From assembly GCA_014621425.1 (NCBI GenBank), contig JAANBB010000009.1:186001-250000 (forward strand): a DNA stretch of 64,000 nucleotides, given 5' to 3'. Each line of letters starts with the position of its first letter. Position 1 is the stretch's first letter. The translations under genes were made by a program, and so were the position numbers. Of the stretch, positions 24,001 to 37,069 are shown one piece after another. This stretch comes from Cylindrodendrum hubeiense (lineage: Eukaryota > Ascomycota > Sordariomycetes > Hypocreales > Nectriaceae). The notes under the pieces are model-generated. The model saw only the letters and a program-made list of their open reading frames with translations, ran no database searches and was not told the DNA's origin.

Positions 24001-24946
24001 TAGCATTGACCTCGCGAACGCCAAAATAAGAATCTGATGGGTAGTACAAAGAAATAGAGGGGGAAAAGATATCACCCTGTTAATTAAAAGCACATGTTCT
24101 TGATATATACAGAGGTTTCATTACTGTACTCAACATGTGCGTGTCGCTCTGAATAAGTTTACGAAATCTTACTATTTAGGGAATTAGATTTAGTAAGAGT
24201 ACACCCGATTTTCAAGAAGAAGCCACCGGTGCACAGGGTGTCTGTTTCGAATTGACCGCTGGCTAACTTGTGTCGGGCTTGATATCGGCGACGGGGGGGA
24301 TGCGCCGACCAATGTCCTCCAGCTCCGATATCGAAGCCAGACGCGATCACAAGCGTCTCTCCCCGCGGCGAACTGGAGGCATACGGACGCAGCACCAATT
24401 GGGCCCAGCAGGTCCAGCGTTTTAAATGGTTTGCCTTAAACGGTCTTGCCCAGCCCGCTAGCCCTCGCTCCGCATCGGCCTTCCATTCCTGTCCACGTTG
24501 TGTCTCATTTTTTTATTGATCAGATAACGCCAAGAATATGGGGCGAGCAGGTTGGCGCCCATTCGGGACCTGTCATGCCCCGGCTCTCATTGGTCGAGCG
24601 CATCCAAACATTGTTCCGCGACGGAACTTGTCTACGCAATTCTACACCGACGCAGATGGAGGAACTCAGATATATAATAATCAGCTGGTAATTAAGATTT
24701 TGGTTTAAATTCTTATTTATTGATATCCTCGCTTTTGCTGAGAATTTAATCTATGTGTAGCATCTTCCGTTCCTAAGCACCTTCCATTAAACCCCCGATA
24801 ATCGGACATCCCTCCGAACAACCCCAACACCAACCGCAGTACATTTCTTGACGGGCTCAGTCCGATCTACCACTACCTCAGACCAAATATCTCCGGCTGA
24901 AGATCATCATCACTATTAAGCTACAATCGAGCTTTCTACCGACAAT
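21099..24946. other. 3.8-kb intergenic region, no gene recognised, partly AT-rich
   Basis: The left part holds the subtilisin promoter. No conserved protein is found on either strand. From about 23560 to 24180 and again near 24690-24780 the sequence becomes strongly AT-rich with many TpA steps, unlike its GC-rich surroundings. A perfect small hairpin (cgggt..acccg) lies near 23398-23411. The last 200 bases lead into the arsenite transporter. Confidence 0.5.
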
Positions 24947-26312
24947 ATGCCAAAAGAAACCCCCGATCCTTCCCTCATCGTCCAGGACGAAGCTCCGACC
25001 CGGCCCGAAAAAGACTTCGGAATAACAAACAACGGCGACATAGACGTGGAGAGCCATGCTGTGCAAGGAGAGAAGGCCAGCAATCCCAGGAATGCTTCTG
25101 CATTCAAGTCACTCGGGTGGCTGGATCGCTTCCTCGCCGTGTGGATCTTGCTCGCCATGGTAGTCGGCATCATCCTGGGCAACTTCGTCTCCGGGATCGG
25201 GGAGGCCCTGGAGAAGGGCAAGTTCGTTGGAGTTTCGGTCCCCATCGGTATGCCCTTTGCCCCAAGTTTCCACGCGTGCCTAGTTGGGATTTTGGCTCAC
25301 ATCAGACTGTAGCTGTTGGCTTGCTTGTCATGATGTACCCCATTCTGTGCAAGGTTCGGTACGAATGTTTGCACGAGATACTCTCACACCGAGATATTTG
25401 GAAACAAATCCTCTTTAGCATCTTCATCAACTGGATCGTTGCACCTTTCTTAATGGTAGGTTCCATGGTAGATATATTGATACAGAATAATATTGACAGA
25501 TACTAGCTCGGCCTAGCATGGGCATTTCTCCCTGACGAGCCTGAACTCCGCGTCGGCCTTATCCTCGTCGGCCTCGCAAGATGCATCGCAATGGTGGGTA
25601 CTATCTATTATTTCTCCCCCTATACGCCCGACGCTGACGTATGTTGTTCCGCCCCTAGGTCCTGATTTGGAACGGCCTCGCTGGCGGTGATAGCGAGTAC
25701 TGCGCAATCCTAGTGGCCATCAACTCCATCCTCCAGATGGCCCTTTACGCGCCAATGTCCGTCTTCTTCATACGAATCATCAGCGGAGAGACGGGTGCCA
25801 CTGATGTCTCGTACTCTGTCGTTGCCAGAAGCGTCGCCGTGTTCCTCGGCATCCCGCTAGGCGCCGCCGTCATCACTCGGTTCTCACTGCGTGCGATGCT
25901 GGGGTCGGACTGGTATGAGCGTATCTTCCTAAGATTCGCTTCCCCCTGGTCGCTAATCGGGTTGCTGTATACCATCTTGGTACTGTTCGCGTCGCAAGGC
26001 CACCAGGTCGTGCACCAAGTCGTGTCGGTTGTGCGCGTCGCAGCACCTCTGGTAGTTTACTTCGTCGTCATCTTCTTTTCTACCCTGCTCGTGGCTCGCC
26101 GTGCCGGGTTCGGATACCCGCTATCGACGACGCAGAGTTTCACGGCGGCGAGCAACAACTTTGAATTGGCGATTGCGGTGGCGATTGCAACGTATGGGCC
26201 GAGCAGTGACCAGGCTCTCGCGGCCACGGTGGGGCCCCTGATTGAGGTTCCAGTTCTGCTGGCGCTGGTGTATCTTCTCCGCTGGGTTTCGGGGAGATGG
26301 GGTTGGGAGTAG
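24947..26312 (+). CDS. Arsenite efflux permease, Acr3 type
   Basis: Four exons (24947-25247, 25313-25455, 25507-25593, 25659-26312) encode 394 residues. After a hydrophilic N-terminus come about ten hydrophobic helices of the Acr3/BART fold: [52 protein letters not shown], then [13 protein letters not shown], which holds the conserved Cys (about residue 174) that binds As(III) in the family. [17 protein letters not shown] carries the conserved Glu. The protein should export arsenite across the plasma membrane. Length and motifs are normal. Its 3' end faces the bZIP gene, whose stop is 131 bp away. Confidence 0.93.
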
Positions 26313-26443
26313 TTATATCGAAGGCCATGTGTATCACATTAGACGAGGGCTGATTGCTGAGAGAATGAATCAGATGTTTCGTAATAGATATTTGGTGAAC
26401 CGATCCTGGCTCTGAAACTTGTGCTCTGAACTCCAAGATGAAA

Positions 26444-27689
26444 TCATGTCATCTCGTCCATAATCTGAAGTAAGTCGGTATTGCGGACCACGCACTCTTT
26501 GTCGTCAGAGCAGCCGAGCGTAGCCCATGCAAGGTTGTCGTCGGGGTGGCCGCGAAGCCGGGCGAGGATGGTGGCAGCTTCCACGCAACGCATCTTATTT
26601 GATGGGTCAAGCGCAGAAGGATCTTGCGGCTGTTCTTGTTGGGGCTTTGGTTGGGGCTGGCATGTCGATACCTGTCCCGTTTGGGGGTTGAGACAACATG
26701 CAGGTTTCTGGTTGGGCGCCTGCTGAGAGAAACCCGTTGGATTCTGTCCCGGTTGAGGTCGGGAGACACCGACCGGTTGATCCAGGTCCATGGGCAACGG
26801 GCGGTTACCGCAGCAGCCCTGTGATTTTACTGGTGGGAGTTCCGGACGTCGATTGATAAGGTGCTGTGAGCGATGATTGGCAACCGCATTGCTGAGCGGG
26901 GAAATGGCGACAGCCGGAGAGTATGGGTTTGGTTGGAAGCATTGCAACGGCCTAGGAGCGATTGGGATAGGCGATGCACGGGATGAGGCCGTGGCGGAAG
27001 CAGACACAGGCGTTAAGATGGAGGCTGAGATGGAGGCTGAGGCTAAGGCTGAAGGCGTGGGCGTCATTGATGATGATGAGATTGAGGAGTTGCGTGATTG
27101 CTGTTGGTACGGCATTTCCAGCCGGGGATCATGGTGTACTTGACGAAGGAGCGGCTCCGAGATGATGTCTCTTCGACTGGGCATCTCGCCCGGTACAGGT
27201 ACATCCAAGGGCAACATCTGAGGCAGCATCTGAGGCAGAGTCTGCCCCTGAGGCTGGTTCTGAACGGCCATCCTCGCGGCCTGGAGATGGGCGTCGATCT
27301 CGTCCGGCGCTACCCCCTTGGCCACGAGCAAGGCCTTGAGTGCGGCGTTTTCAGCCGCCACCTCGCGCGCAACCCGCTGCATGTCGAGCGTGGCTTGTGC
27401 ATCGCGGCGCTCGTAGTCCCGCACGCGGCCCTGCAGCTCGTCCAGCAGCTCGCGGTGGCGTGCGCGTGAGCGGCGCTGGTTCTCGCGGTTGAGAGCCAGG
27501 GACTCGGGCGTGCGGTGCTGTAGCGGAGGTTAGCGACGGGAGCAGGATGGGGGTGTTGGATGGGGGTTTGGGTGAGGGTGTGGATGGGAAAGGCACGAGC
27601 GTTGAGCATGGTGGTCGAGACTGAGACGGACACGGGCAGGAGTTGCACGACTAGGATTCAAAGGGGAGAGGCCTTACCTTTCGGGGCAT
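26444..27689 (-). CDS. Cys-rich bZIP transcription factor next to Acr3
   Basis: Two exons (27689-27678, only 12 nt encoding MPRK, and 27517-26444; intron 27518-27677) encode 361 residues. The spliced N-terminus is PRKHRTPESLALNRENQRRS followed by RARHRELLDELQGRV, a classical fungal bZIP basic region, with a leucine-zipper-like coiled coil through AAENAALKALL. The middle is Pro/Gln/Ser-rich. The second half carries clustered cysteines (GCCGN, ACCLNP, VSTC, MRCVEA, LGCSDDKECVV). No basic-region residue seems missing. Position beside an arsenite exporter recalls yeast Arr1/Yap8, an arsenite-sensing bZIP that controls the neighbouring exporter; this is inference from context, and the general bZIP type is common in fungi. 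The 12-nt first exon is supported by frame and by the basic residues it supplies. Confidence 0.85.
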
Positions 27690-28765
27690 CTAGAATACCC
27701 AAGTCGAGACCGGCCTCTCTATGACGTCTCTGACAAGGTCAGTCTCTGACAAACCCAAGTTGTGAATGGTTTTAAGTAAAAGTCTGGACTAATGAGGATC
27801 CAGTGTATTAAAAAAAGACGCCGCGTGGACGGAGTACGGAACGGGGAACGGAGTACGGAGTCCTGAGCCTCTAGAACCGCCAGAACGAAAAGAACTACGG
27901 GCACGGATCATATACCCGCCCCAGGCCAGAGCCCAGCTCATCCTCGACAACGAGGCCGTTGACCTCGCTGGCTAATGGGAACCCATCGATTTGTTTTAAC
28001 CTTTTGCTGCTTCATCTTGGACGTTGCGCCCTGGCTGCTGACTTCGTCCGGTTCTTACATAAGGCTAAAGCACGAGATTCCGAATCGAGCCAAGCGAGGC
28101 CGCCGCCGCCTCGTTTCCGCTCCTTGTCCTGGGCCTCCTGGGCCTCCTGAGCGCCTGATGCCTGCGCCGGGCGTGGGACACGGCGCCTCTCCACGTGGGG
28201 GGCTGCTATTGTCGAGCTGGAGAGGCTCGTGGGCACGGGGCGTCATGGGCAGATCGCGACTCGGGCGCCAATCACCTCGCTGCCGATTGCGATGACGGGC
28301 ATTTCTCTGCCGCTCTGTTCCTGGGGGTATGCACAGCTGCCCGGAATCCAACCACCGGACGGGATGGAGATCCACCAGTTCGCCTTCTACGGCGTAACCC
28401 AGCTGAAAGAGGAAAACCAGCAAAAGGAACGAAAGCCGCGAGGCTGGCTAATCCGATTTTGCCGATTACCAACGGGAATCCACTTTTCCCCTCGCTATTC
28501 CCCTCGCTATTCCATCCTCTGCTCGACGGGGCTGACGGCTACACGCCGCTCTCTCTCGGCCGGCGAGCACAGCGCCCTGATACGGCAGCTAGCCACCTAG
28601 CTACCTGATTAAGTAATAAACCCACCTTTCTTTTCTCCAGCTTCTCAACTCCACACTCTTCCATCCGCATCTCCATTGCCGACCACCCGCAGCAATTGTT
28701 TCCGACTACCACCTTTCTCCTCCCCAACCACAATCCCTATATCAATTGCAATCTCCCTCGCCAAA
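27690..28765. other. Intergenic between divergent bZIP and BolA-like genes
   Basis: A 1.1-kb region from which the two genes diverge, so it should contain both promoters. No gene is seen. A short C/T-rich leader (28620-28765) precedes the BolA-like ATG. Confidence 0.5.
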
Positions 28766-29230
28766 ATGATTTGCAACACATGCCGCGCTGCCATGCGCAC
28801 CGCCCGCGCCACTCCCCTTCGCACAATGGCCCTGCGCGCATCTGCATCCACAGCCGCAGCCGCATCTTCACCGTCCTCGCGACTCCTCGCTGCAAGCACT
28901 CTCCGGACGACGTCATTTGCGCGCTCCTTCTCCGCCTCCCGCACCCTCCGCTCCGTCTCCGCCACCATCGACGAAGAGCTACCGTCCATGTCCCCCGCCG
29001 AGAGCGCCATTGCCGAGCTCCTCGCCGAGAAGCTCTCCCCGACGCAGCTGCTCGTCCAGGATGTTTCGGGCGGGTGCGGCAGCATGTACGCCATCGACAT
29101 CACCTCGCCGGCGTTCCGGGGCCAGACCATCCTCAAGCAGCAGCGCATGGTCAACGCCGCTCTTGGCGATCTCGTCAAGTCCTGGCACGGCGTCCAGATC
29201 CGAACCAAGGTCCCCACCGAGGATGCTTAA
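28766..29230 (+). CDS. Mitochondrial BolA-like protein (Bol3-type)
   Basis: An intronless gene of 154 residues. The first 65 or so are rich in Arg, Ala, Ser and Thr and nearly free of acidic residues (MICNTCRAAMRTARATPLRT), fitting a mitochondrial presequence. The rest is a BolA fold: SAIAELLAEKLSPTQLLVQD, then SGGCGSMYAIDITSPAFRG, KQQRMVNAALGD and WHGVQIRTKV. The CGSMY cysteine and the C-terminal His (WHG) match the ligands BolA proteins use with monothiol glutaredoxins. Yeast Bol3 works in late mitochondrial iron-sulfur cluster delivery to [4Fe-4S] proteins such as lipoyl synthase; the same role is inferred. ATG 28766 is the first in-frame ATG. Confidence 0.88.
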   Translation: MICNTCRAAMRTARATPLRTMALRASASTAAAASSPSSRLLAASTLRTTSFARSFSASRTLRSVSATIDEELPSMSPAESAIAELLAEKLSPTQLLVQDVSGGCGSMYAIDITSPAFRGQTILKQQRMVNAALGDLVKSWHGVQIRTKVPTEDA

Positions 29231-29966
29231 AGAGTTGGCGCACAACATCTACGAGAAACGATGATGATTTTGGGCTACATGGGAACAAAAGAGAAAGAGA
29301 CTAAACTGGTGTACGATTATGAGATTCGGGTCTGGATTTGGTGGCAGGAAGGCTCCCCGGGCATTGAGATCCGAACCCCGACATCCGAATGAGTCCCCGG
29401 TGGGATGTTCGGAATAGCTACGTGTGCAGGAGCAACGGGGATTGACAAGGTGTGGTAAGAAGACAAATCACTTCTAAAATGGAGTTGTGGTCATTAGAAC
29501 TACTCAAGAGAGGGAAGCATTGACGACATTCATAACCCCCATTTCCATTAATAAGCATCGACCTTGTGGAGAACAGGGCATGTGGAAGACGCTCGCCATA
29601 ATGTATGATACCCTTGTGCTCTCAAAGAGCGAAAGGGATTTTGGATACCAACCAAATAAAAACACTCTACTCACCGCCATTGTGCTCAAATGGTCGCCCC
29701 CTCCAATCCATAACAAGTCACTGCAAGACGAGAGTGGCACAGGTATCTTAAGTCAAATGTAGATATTGAATCATGCTTGAAAATTATCGGGCCCCAGACG
29801 CCTGTTACACAATCCGCCTATGGCTTCTATCCTCCCTCGTGGCTCTAACAAAGTCTTGACAAAATGACAACGTAAAATCATAGTGCCAACATGAACCGCC
29901 TCTAAAAACACAATAGACGAATGCTCCTAAAGTCTACCTCCTCATAACATCCATTTCTCTCTAAAT
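29231..29966. other. Intergenic between convergent BolA-like and ACC genes
   Basis: About 735 bases hold the two 3' flanks. An open frame at 29487-29762 has no recognisable similarity. Nothing else is seen. Confidence 0.45.
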
Positions 29967-32900
29967 CTACTGCTGGAGGTACTTGAGGATCTGCTCACGC
30001 TCCTCAACGGGCATCACCCTCAGCACCTCGCGCACACCGGTCCATCCAGCCTTGGCGTGTCCTCGGACAACGCTGGCAACCTCGGCAGCAAGCACCTCAG
30101 ACTTGAGGGCATCCACCTTCTCTCCAATCATCTTGCGCTCCGACTCGTACCACTCAGTCACGGCACGGTCGTCCTTCTCCCAGTCGACAATGCCAGACCA
30201 GCTGCGCAGAAGGTGCAGGTACTTCTCGCGGATCTCGGTGCTCTTGGCAGTGCTCTGGCTGGTAGAGGCGTTGAGAATGGTGGCCGACATGCGTCGGAGG
30301 ATGTACTCCTCGTTGAGACGACGGCGCAGGCGCCAGTAGAAGTAACGACGGGAGTTGGGCCACTCCAGGGCATCGCGGATGACACCCTTGGCCTTCATGC
30401 GACCAGCGCGGTCGTGAAGGTCGGCGAACTGCACAGCAATCTGCGCATACACGGGCAGCAGTTGCTTCTCACGGAACGACATCTTCTTCTTGATCTCGTC
30501 CGTCTCCTCCTGGGACAGGCTGAGGTCCTCGAGCTGCTTCTTAAGGCCGGCGTAGGTGGGGTCCATGCGGGCCATAGTAGCGACCTGCTTGTCCTTGCGG
30601 TACTTGATACCGACCATACCCTCGGGCTCCAAGACACCACCGCGGGCCTCGACATCGGCATACATCTCCATGGCGACAGGGTTGATCGTAGGATCGACGA
30701 CGACCCAAGATCCACCACGAAGCTCGGCGTGGGGAGGGATGTAGACGAAGAGGGGCTGCTCGAACTTGACGAGGGCATCGACGATGAAAGAACCGTACTT
30801 GAGGACCTCGTTGTACATGTCTCGCTGGCCACCAGAGAAACCACGCCAGTTGGCAAGGATCATCAGAGGAAGCTGCTCACCATTGTTGAAGTCGTTGATG
30901 GCCTGGGCAGTCTTGAAAGCCGAGTTGGGGTACCAAACACCACCGGCCTCATTGGTAAGCTGCTCGATGGAGTCGGGGTTGGCGGGATCGGCAGGAGTGA
31001 TGTTCTCGACAGAGCGAGTCTCAACCGCGATGACACCCATGGGGATACCACCAAGGCGAGCACGTCCGACAACCACGGTCTTGGCCCAGCCGCCAAGGGT
31101 CTCGACGAACGAGTCCTTGTCGAACAGACCAGGCTCAAAGCCATCGTCGCCGTCGCGGCCACCAATCATCCATCGGACATCGTAAGGCTGCTTCTGGGGA
31201 GGTGTGTACACGACATCACGGTCCCAGTCATCGGTGCTGGGGCTAACAGGCACAGGGCTGTTGCGCTTCTCGGGCACAAACGACATCCACTCCACAATCT
31301 TGGAGATACCAGCGAAATCATCGTTGGCGGTCATGTGGGAGACACCGTTGCGGTACATGATCTGAGTGCCACCCAGCTGCAGGTTAGAGGTGTAAACTTC
31401 ACGACCAAGCAGGTTGTTCAGAGCAGGAGCACCGGTAAGGATGATGGGCTGGCCCTCAATCTGGACGGCTCGCTGACCGAGACGGACGAGGTAAGCACCA
31501 ATACCAACTGATCGGCAGGTCACGAGGGTGATGGTGAAGATGTCGTTGTAGGCTCGGCTAGTGGCACCGGCGATGAGACCAGATCCCCTCAAGCACTCAA
31601 CACCAAGACCCTCCTCCTTTCCGATGATGGTGACGATCTTGTGTCGCTTCTCGCCATCCTCTGAGACCTCCTCGGTGATGACATCCTTCTCGAAGCGCTT
31701 CTTGGCCTCGTCATCGAGGTACAAGTAGCGGAAACCGCCGGTCTCCTGCTTGTTGATGTCATTCCAGGCGACCTTGTAGTAGCCCATGAGCTCATCGGCG
31801 AGACCAAGACGAGCACCAGAGTTGGCCGACAGGTAGATACGGGGGATACCCAGCTTGCGGGCCAGCTCAGTGCACTTGTGGAAGAAGTCATCTTCCTTGG
31901 GTCCGAAGGAACCAATCTTGTAGGTAATGTCGTTGGCAATGACAATGAAGCGACGACCGTTAGGGTACTCGGGGGTTCGGGCTCGGAAGATCCAACCGAC
32001 CATACCGCAAGTGTTGGTGCCGGGCTCACGGTTCACCTCATCGAGGTTATCCTTGTCATCAAGCACAAGCTCGGTGAAGGTGATGCAGTCACCGGCCTTG
32101 GGCGCCTGGGCAGCCAGGGTAGGCTGCTCCTTAGTAGCCTTGGCCCAGGTGTTCTGAATAGCCTGGCGGAACAGCTCAGGGAAATCATAGACGTACTGAG
32201 TACCCATGAGATGGGCCTTGTATCGCTTAGGCTGGAGCCAGTTCTTGGTAGCATAAGGAGTCGAGACGGGCATCAGGTGCATAGGACCCTTCTCCTTGGT
32301 GCCACCAATGCTGTGGAAGACCCACTCGCCCTTCTCGGACTTGCGCTCCGCATACATGTCGACATCGACAACATATCCAGAGGTGTTGGTGATGACAACA
32401 CGAAGAGGATAGGGTTGCTCAGTCTGGGGGTCTGTGCAGATGATGCGAATCTCCACCTGGGAGACACGAAGTCGCCAAGCACGGAGTCCGAATCGGTCCA
32501 AGAAGCCCTGGAGACTCTCCTCGACCTCGCGAGGCTGAAGCTGGAAGACGGGGGTAAAGTTGATGAAGATGTGGTTAAGATCGGAGTTGTTGTTGCCAAC
32601 AATCTCGAGCGCATCGAAGATGTCGTTGATGACACGATCGGCCTCGGAGATCAGGTACTCAGCAGTGGGGATCTCATCACGGAGACGACCGGGTCGGATG
32701 ACAGCACGAGTGAAGTATCGCTTATCAGTGTCCACAGTCTTGCCAATACCCTCGTAAACGTGGAAGTTCTTGTTCTCAGTGAACACGGGCTTGATGTGGA
32801 ACTTGGCCAGACGGGCAAGCTCAAGCTGGAAAGCAAGAGCAGGCTCGATGTGTCGAATACTGTCGTCCTCGTTGTACTCGGGACCACGGAAGGTGTAGTA

Positions 32901-35900
32901 TCCGGGGTACGAGCCGTCGGCGCGACCGCAGATGAAGGTCATGCGACGGACACGGCGAGCGAGAAGCTCATCTCTGAAGTGCTGGACAATGGGGACAATG
33001 CGCTCCAGAGTCTCCTGGTCGCCGTGGATCTCGGCATCGCGGATAGCGACGTTGATAACAGCGGACAGCTCTTCCTCCTCCTGCTTGGGCTGCACAGGCT
33101 TGCGCTTGCCGCTCAGGTCAGGGATCAGGCCAGGGGTGGTACGCGACTTCTTCTGCTTCTGCTCTGAGGCGAGGGCCTCGAGAGCCTTGCCAATCAGGTC
33201 CTCAGCATCATCGATGTACTTGCAGGGGACAATGACACCCTTGCGGGTGGGCTCCTCCTCCCACTTGTGGGCCAGGTAGGACATGTCACTGATCGAGTGG
33301 ATGCGGTTGAACTTGAACTCTCCGCCAAGGGGGGTAGCGGGGGTGGAGGGAGCAGCAGACTGAACAGGGAGGCCGAACTCCGACTGTCCAATCTTTCGAA
33401 GCTGGAAGTCCCAAGAGACAAACTGGGGCAGGTCGTTCTCATCCTGATGATACTCAATCTGCTTCAGGTTGTATGCACGGTAGGCACGTCGGACGTAAAC
33501 CTCGAGCGAAGCCAGGGAAACCCAGGGGTCTTCATAGGCGAAGAAAAGGGGCAAGACATCGAAGACGGTGTACTTGGAGTCAACCACCTCCTTGATGATT
33601 TCCAGGCTGGGCTCTCGGTGGTCCCAACCAGTCTCGCCGTATCGCGACTCAATGACAGAGGAACGCAGAATGTGCTCCATCTGTGCAGTTCGCTCCTCCA
33701 GGGAAGGAAGAGAGCACTGAATCATGATCTCACGAGCCTTGAGCGAGACCTTGGAGGTCGAGCGCGAGACTTGGAGCTCAGTGAGCTTGCGGAGAGTATC
33801 ACGGAGGTTCTTGGCAACGTTGCTGACGTTGGGCTTGTTGGGGCGGTACTCCTCGAGGATGGCGAGGATGAGCGAGCTCTTGGCGCTGACACGGCTGTGA
33901 GAGAGAACAGTCTGGACAACCTTGGGGATATCCTCCTTGTTCTGGTCACGGAGCTTCAAGACGACAGCCTCCTCCTGGGGCTGGTTCATGAAGAGCGCCT
34001 CAACCTCCCAGTACTGCTCGAGCAGGTTCCGGATGACAGCAAGCTCTCGGGCCTTCTGGCCATCCGCATACATGTCGAGGACAATAGTGAGAGGATCAAG
34101 GGTAGTCTTCAGGAGCGAAGCATCACCATCAGCAACATTGTCCTCAATGAACTTGTGGAAAGCCTTGCTCAGGGACTTGGCGGGGAAGTCAGCATGTCGA
34201 GACTTGGCACGCTCAACGATCTGGGTAAATTGAGCATCGAGCTTCTGGGGCATACGAGCGTGCAGAGCCGAGAACTGGGCATTCCATTCGCTGTAGGGCA
34301 GCTCAGGATCGCGGACAACCTCGATAAGCTCCTTGAGGGTAGGAAGCATGATAACCGAGTTGTCATAACCGGCCAAGATGTTGTTGAGGATGTTGTGGAG
34401 AACAGTGAAGCGCTGGGAAGGCTTGTTGCCGACGATGACAGGGGCGGCGTAGTTGGGGAGCTTGTCAACGAAGCCTTGGGCCTGCTTGACGCGGCTGGGG
34501 TCGTCAAGCGCAAGGATTCCGAGAATGTCACCAGCCTCGAGGGTGGCTCCGGGCTGCTTGATGAGCTGCACCATACCAGCCTCCTGGGCAATCAGGGGCA
34601 TGTACATCTTCATGACCTCGACCTCAGCATAGGTCTGGCCAGCATGGACATGAGCACCGTTCTCGACGGTGTACTTGACCAGCTTACCAGGGCTAGGAGA
34701 TCGGAGCTGAGTGGGGTCGTTCTCCTGCTCCAGCAAGCAAGTCTTGCTGTCGACGGAGAGACGAGTGGCACCAACCTCCTCCTTCCAGTAGACGTTGTGA
34801 CTGCGTCCATCGAGGAGGATAAGAAGACCACCGTCACTCAGGGCACGGACACCAACGGAGCACTTGGAGCCGTTGATGAAGAGGTGGTAGCTGTCAGCGC
34901 TGGCACGGGTAGCGGTGAACTTGTAGCGGAAGCCCTCATAGATGAAGTCGATGGTGAAAACGGTCTTGAGGATCTCCTTGGAGGGAACCTGACCCTTCTC
35001 GAGACCGGCGCGGTACTCGGCCAAGGAGTTCTCACTGGCGATGTGGGCCTTGGTAATGGCACCACACACAACAGCAAGCATAGTATCAGGTCGCTCAGCG
35101 GTGAGACGCTTAGAGATGAGCTCATCCAGCCAGCCAGTGGAAATGGTGTTGTCCTCGAAGGCCTCGGTCTCGAGAAGCTTGATGAGGTACTCGACGGTGG
35201 TTCGGAAATCACCACGAATGCTCAGCTCCTTGAGGGCGATGACCATGTGTTTCCGCGAGGCTGATCGGTTCTCGCCGTAGGCGAAAATGTGACCGAACTG
35301 ACTGTCGGAGAAACTGTGAATACCACCCTGGGCCGCAACGGAGAAGTAACCCCAGACGTTGGAACTACTTCGGAAGTTGAGCTCGTGCATGACACCGTTG
35401 GAAGGCTTGAAGCCCTCACCGGGGTCCTCGGAGGTGATTCGGCAAGCCGTGCAGTGACCCTTGGGACGGGGTCGTCGCTGGCTCTTTGAGACATCGTCGC
35501 TCTTGAACTCGAAATCAATCTCGCTCGAGGTCTTAGGGTCGACGCCGTACAGCAATCGAATGTCACGGATTCTGTGGAGGGGCAGACCCATGGCAATCTG
35601 CAGCTGAGCGGCGGGCAAGTTGACACCACTGACCATCTCGGTGGTAGGATGCTCGACCTGAAGTCTGGGGTTGAGCTCCAAGAAGTAGAACTTGTCGTCG
35701 GAGTGAGAGTAGAGGTACTCGACGGTACCGGCAGAGACGTAACCGACCAGCTTTCCGAGACGGACGGCGGCATCCTCCATAGCCTTGAAGGTGTCCTGCT
35801 TGGCGATAGTTACGGGAGCTTCCTCAATAATCTTCTGGTGGCGTCGCTGGACAGAGCAATCTCGGCCGAAGAGGGAAATGTTGTTGCCGTACTGATCGGC

Positions 35901-37069
35901 CAACAGCTGGACCTCGAGATGGCGGGCGTTGCCAGCCAGCTTCATGATGAAGATGGGGGATCCGGGGATCTCATTAGCGGCGGCCTTGTAGAGCTCCTCG
36001 AAGCCTTCCTCGGAATCCGCCTTTCGGATACCCTTACCACCACCACCTTCGGAGGCCTTGATCATGATGGGAAAGCCAATCTCCTTGGCCTTCTCAAGAC
36101 CCTCCTCCCATGAGTTTACGCATCCCTTGGCGTAGATATTATCGGCGACGGTAACGATGCCCTTGCTGTCCAGCTGGACTTCCCGTACGCCGGTTCCTGA
36201 CCAGGGAATACACGGCACATCGGCGTGTTGTGCTACAATTGTGGAAGAAATTTTGTCACCAAGCGATCGCATGGCAGACCCGGGAGGGCCAATGAAGACG
36301 ATCTTGTTGGGAGAGGCGGCCAGCGACTCTGGCAGCTTAGGGTTCTCGGATGCGTGACCCCTGTGACACAATTGTAAGCTTCCGCGATTGACGGCCAAGC
36401 CCGCCCGCCTTGGTGGGGGGTGAAACCAAGGCGGGTGGGAAAATGTTGGGGAAACACTCACCATCCAGCCCACACCGCGTGGACCTTCATGCGCTCGGCA
36501 ATATCCACGATCAATTCCACGTTGGCATAGTTGTGGTTGTTTGTGCCTCCGGGAACCTCGACGTAGTGGTCAGCCATTCGGATGTAGTCTGCGTTTGACT
36601 GCAGATCTTCGGGGGTGGCCATCACAGTGAAGTGAATGGCTCGCTCGTCGCCAAACGTCTCGTAGGCCCATTTTCGGACTGATCGGATCTCCTTGACGGC
36701 GGCGATACCGTTGTTGGCAATGAGAACCTATCGGAGTCTCGGGTCAGCGAAATTGTCCGAAGTGCAGGACAGAAGTCCTAAGGAAGCACGCAGACCCCTC
36801 GGCGTTGGGATTTGCTCCCAAACCCGCCGAAAGACTGGGAGCCCAGGGGAAGCACTCGAGCGGGGGATTCTCACATTGGTGATGACGGTGTGACCGTAGT
36901 TTTGGGCGACAAAGTCCTTGACCTTGCTGGGGGCGGCATTCGACAAGCGGTTGCCCCCTATGAAATGGTCCGCGATATTGAACTTCTCGGCATACGACAT
37001 CTTGCCATTGACGTAGGGCACCGACCGCCCATTGGCGCCATCGTGGGCACCAGCTGAGATATCAGTCAT
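29967..37069 (-). CDS. ACC1: Acetyl-CoA carboxylase, multidomain cytosolic
   Basis: Three exons (37069-36875, 36727-36462, 36360-29967) encode 2284 residues, the usual length. The enzyme makes malonyl-CoA, the committed step of fatty-acid synthesis. Order of domains: biotin carboxylase (starts [23 protein letters not shown]-grasp [23 protein letters not shown]), biotin carboxyl carrier with the biotinyl Lys at about 738 in EVMKM, the long central ACC domain, then carboxyltransferase N and C lobes ([55 protein letters not shown]). All key motifs are intact. The introns are near the 5' end, 147 and 101 nt. Long open frames on the opposite strand are compositional shadows. Confidence 0.97.

Noticed and set aside
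23674..24093. A 139-codon frame on minus in the AT-rich island
   Set aside because: Its hydrophobic, Ile/Tyr-rich make-up follows from AT-rich DNA; no homology is evident.
29983..36113. Several long open frames on plus (the longest 33267-35264) opposite acetyl-CoA carboxylase
   Set aside because: They lie wholly antisense to an intact, highly conserved enzyme and arise from its codon bias; the translations are low-complexity Leu/Val/Gly/Asp-rich and resemble nothing.
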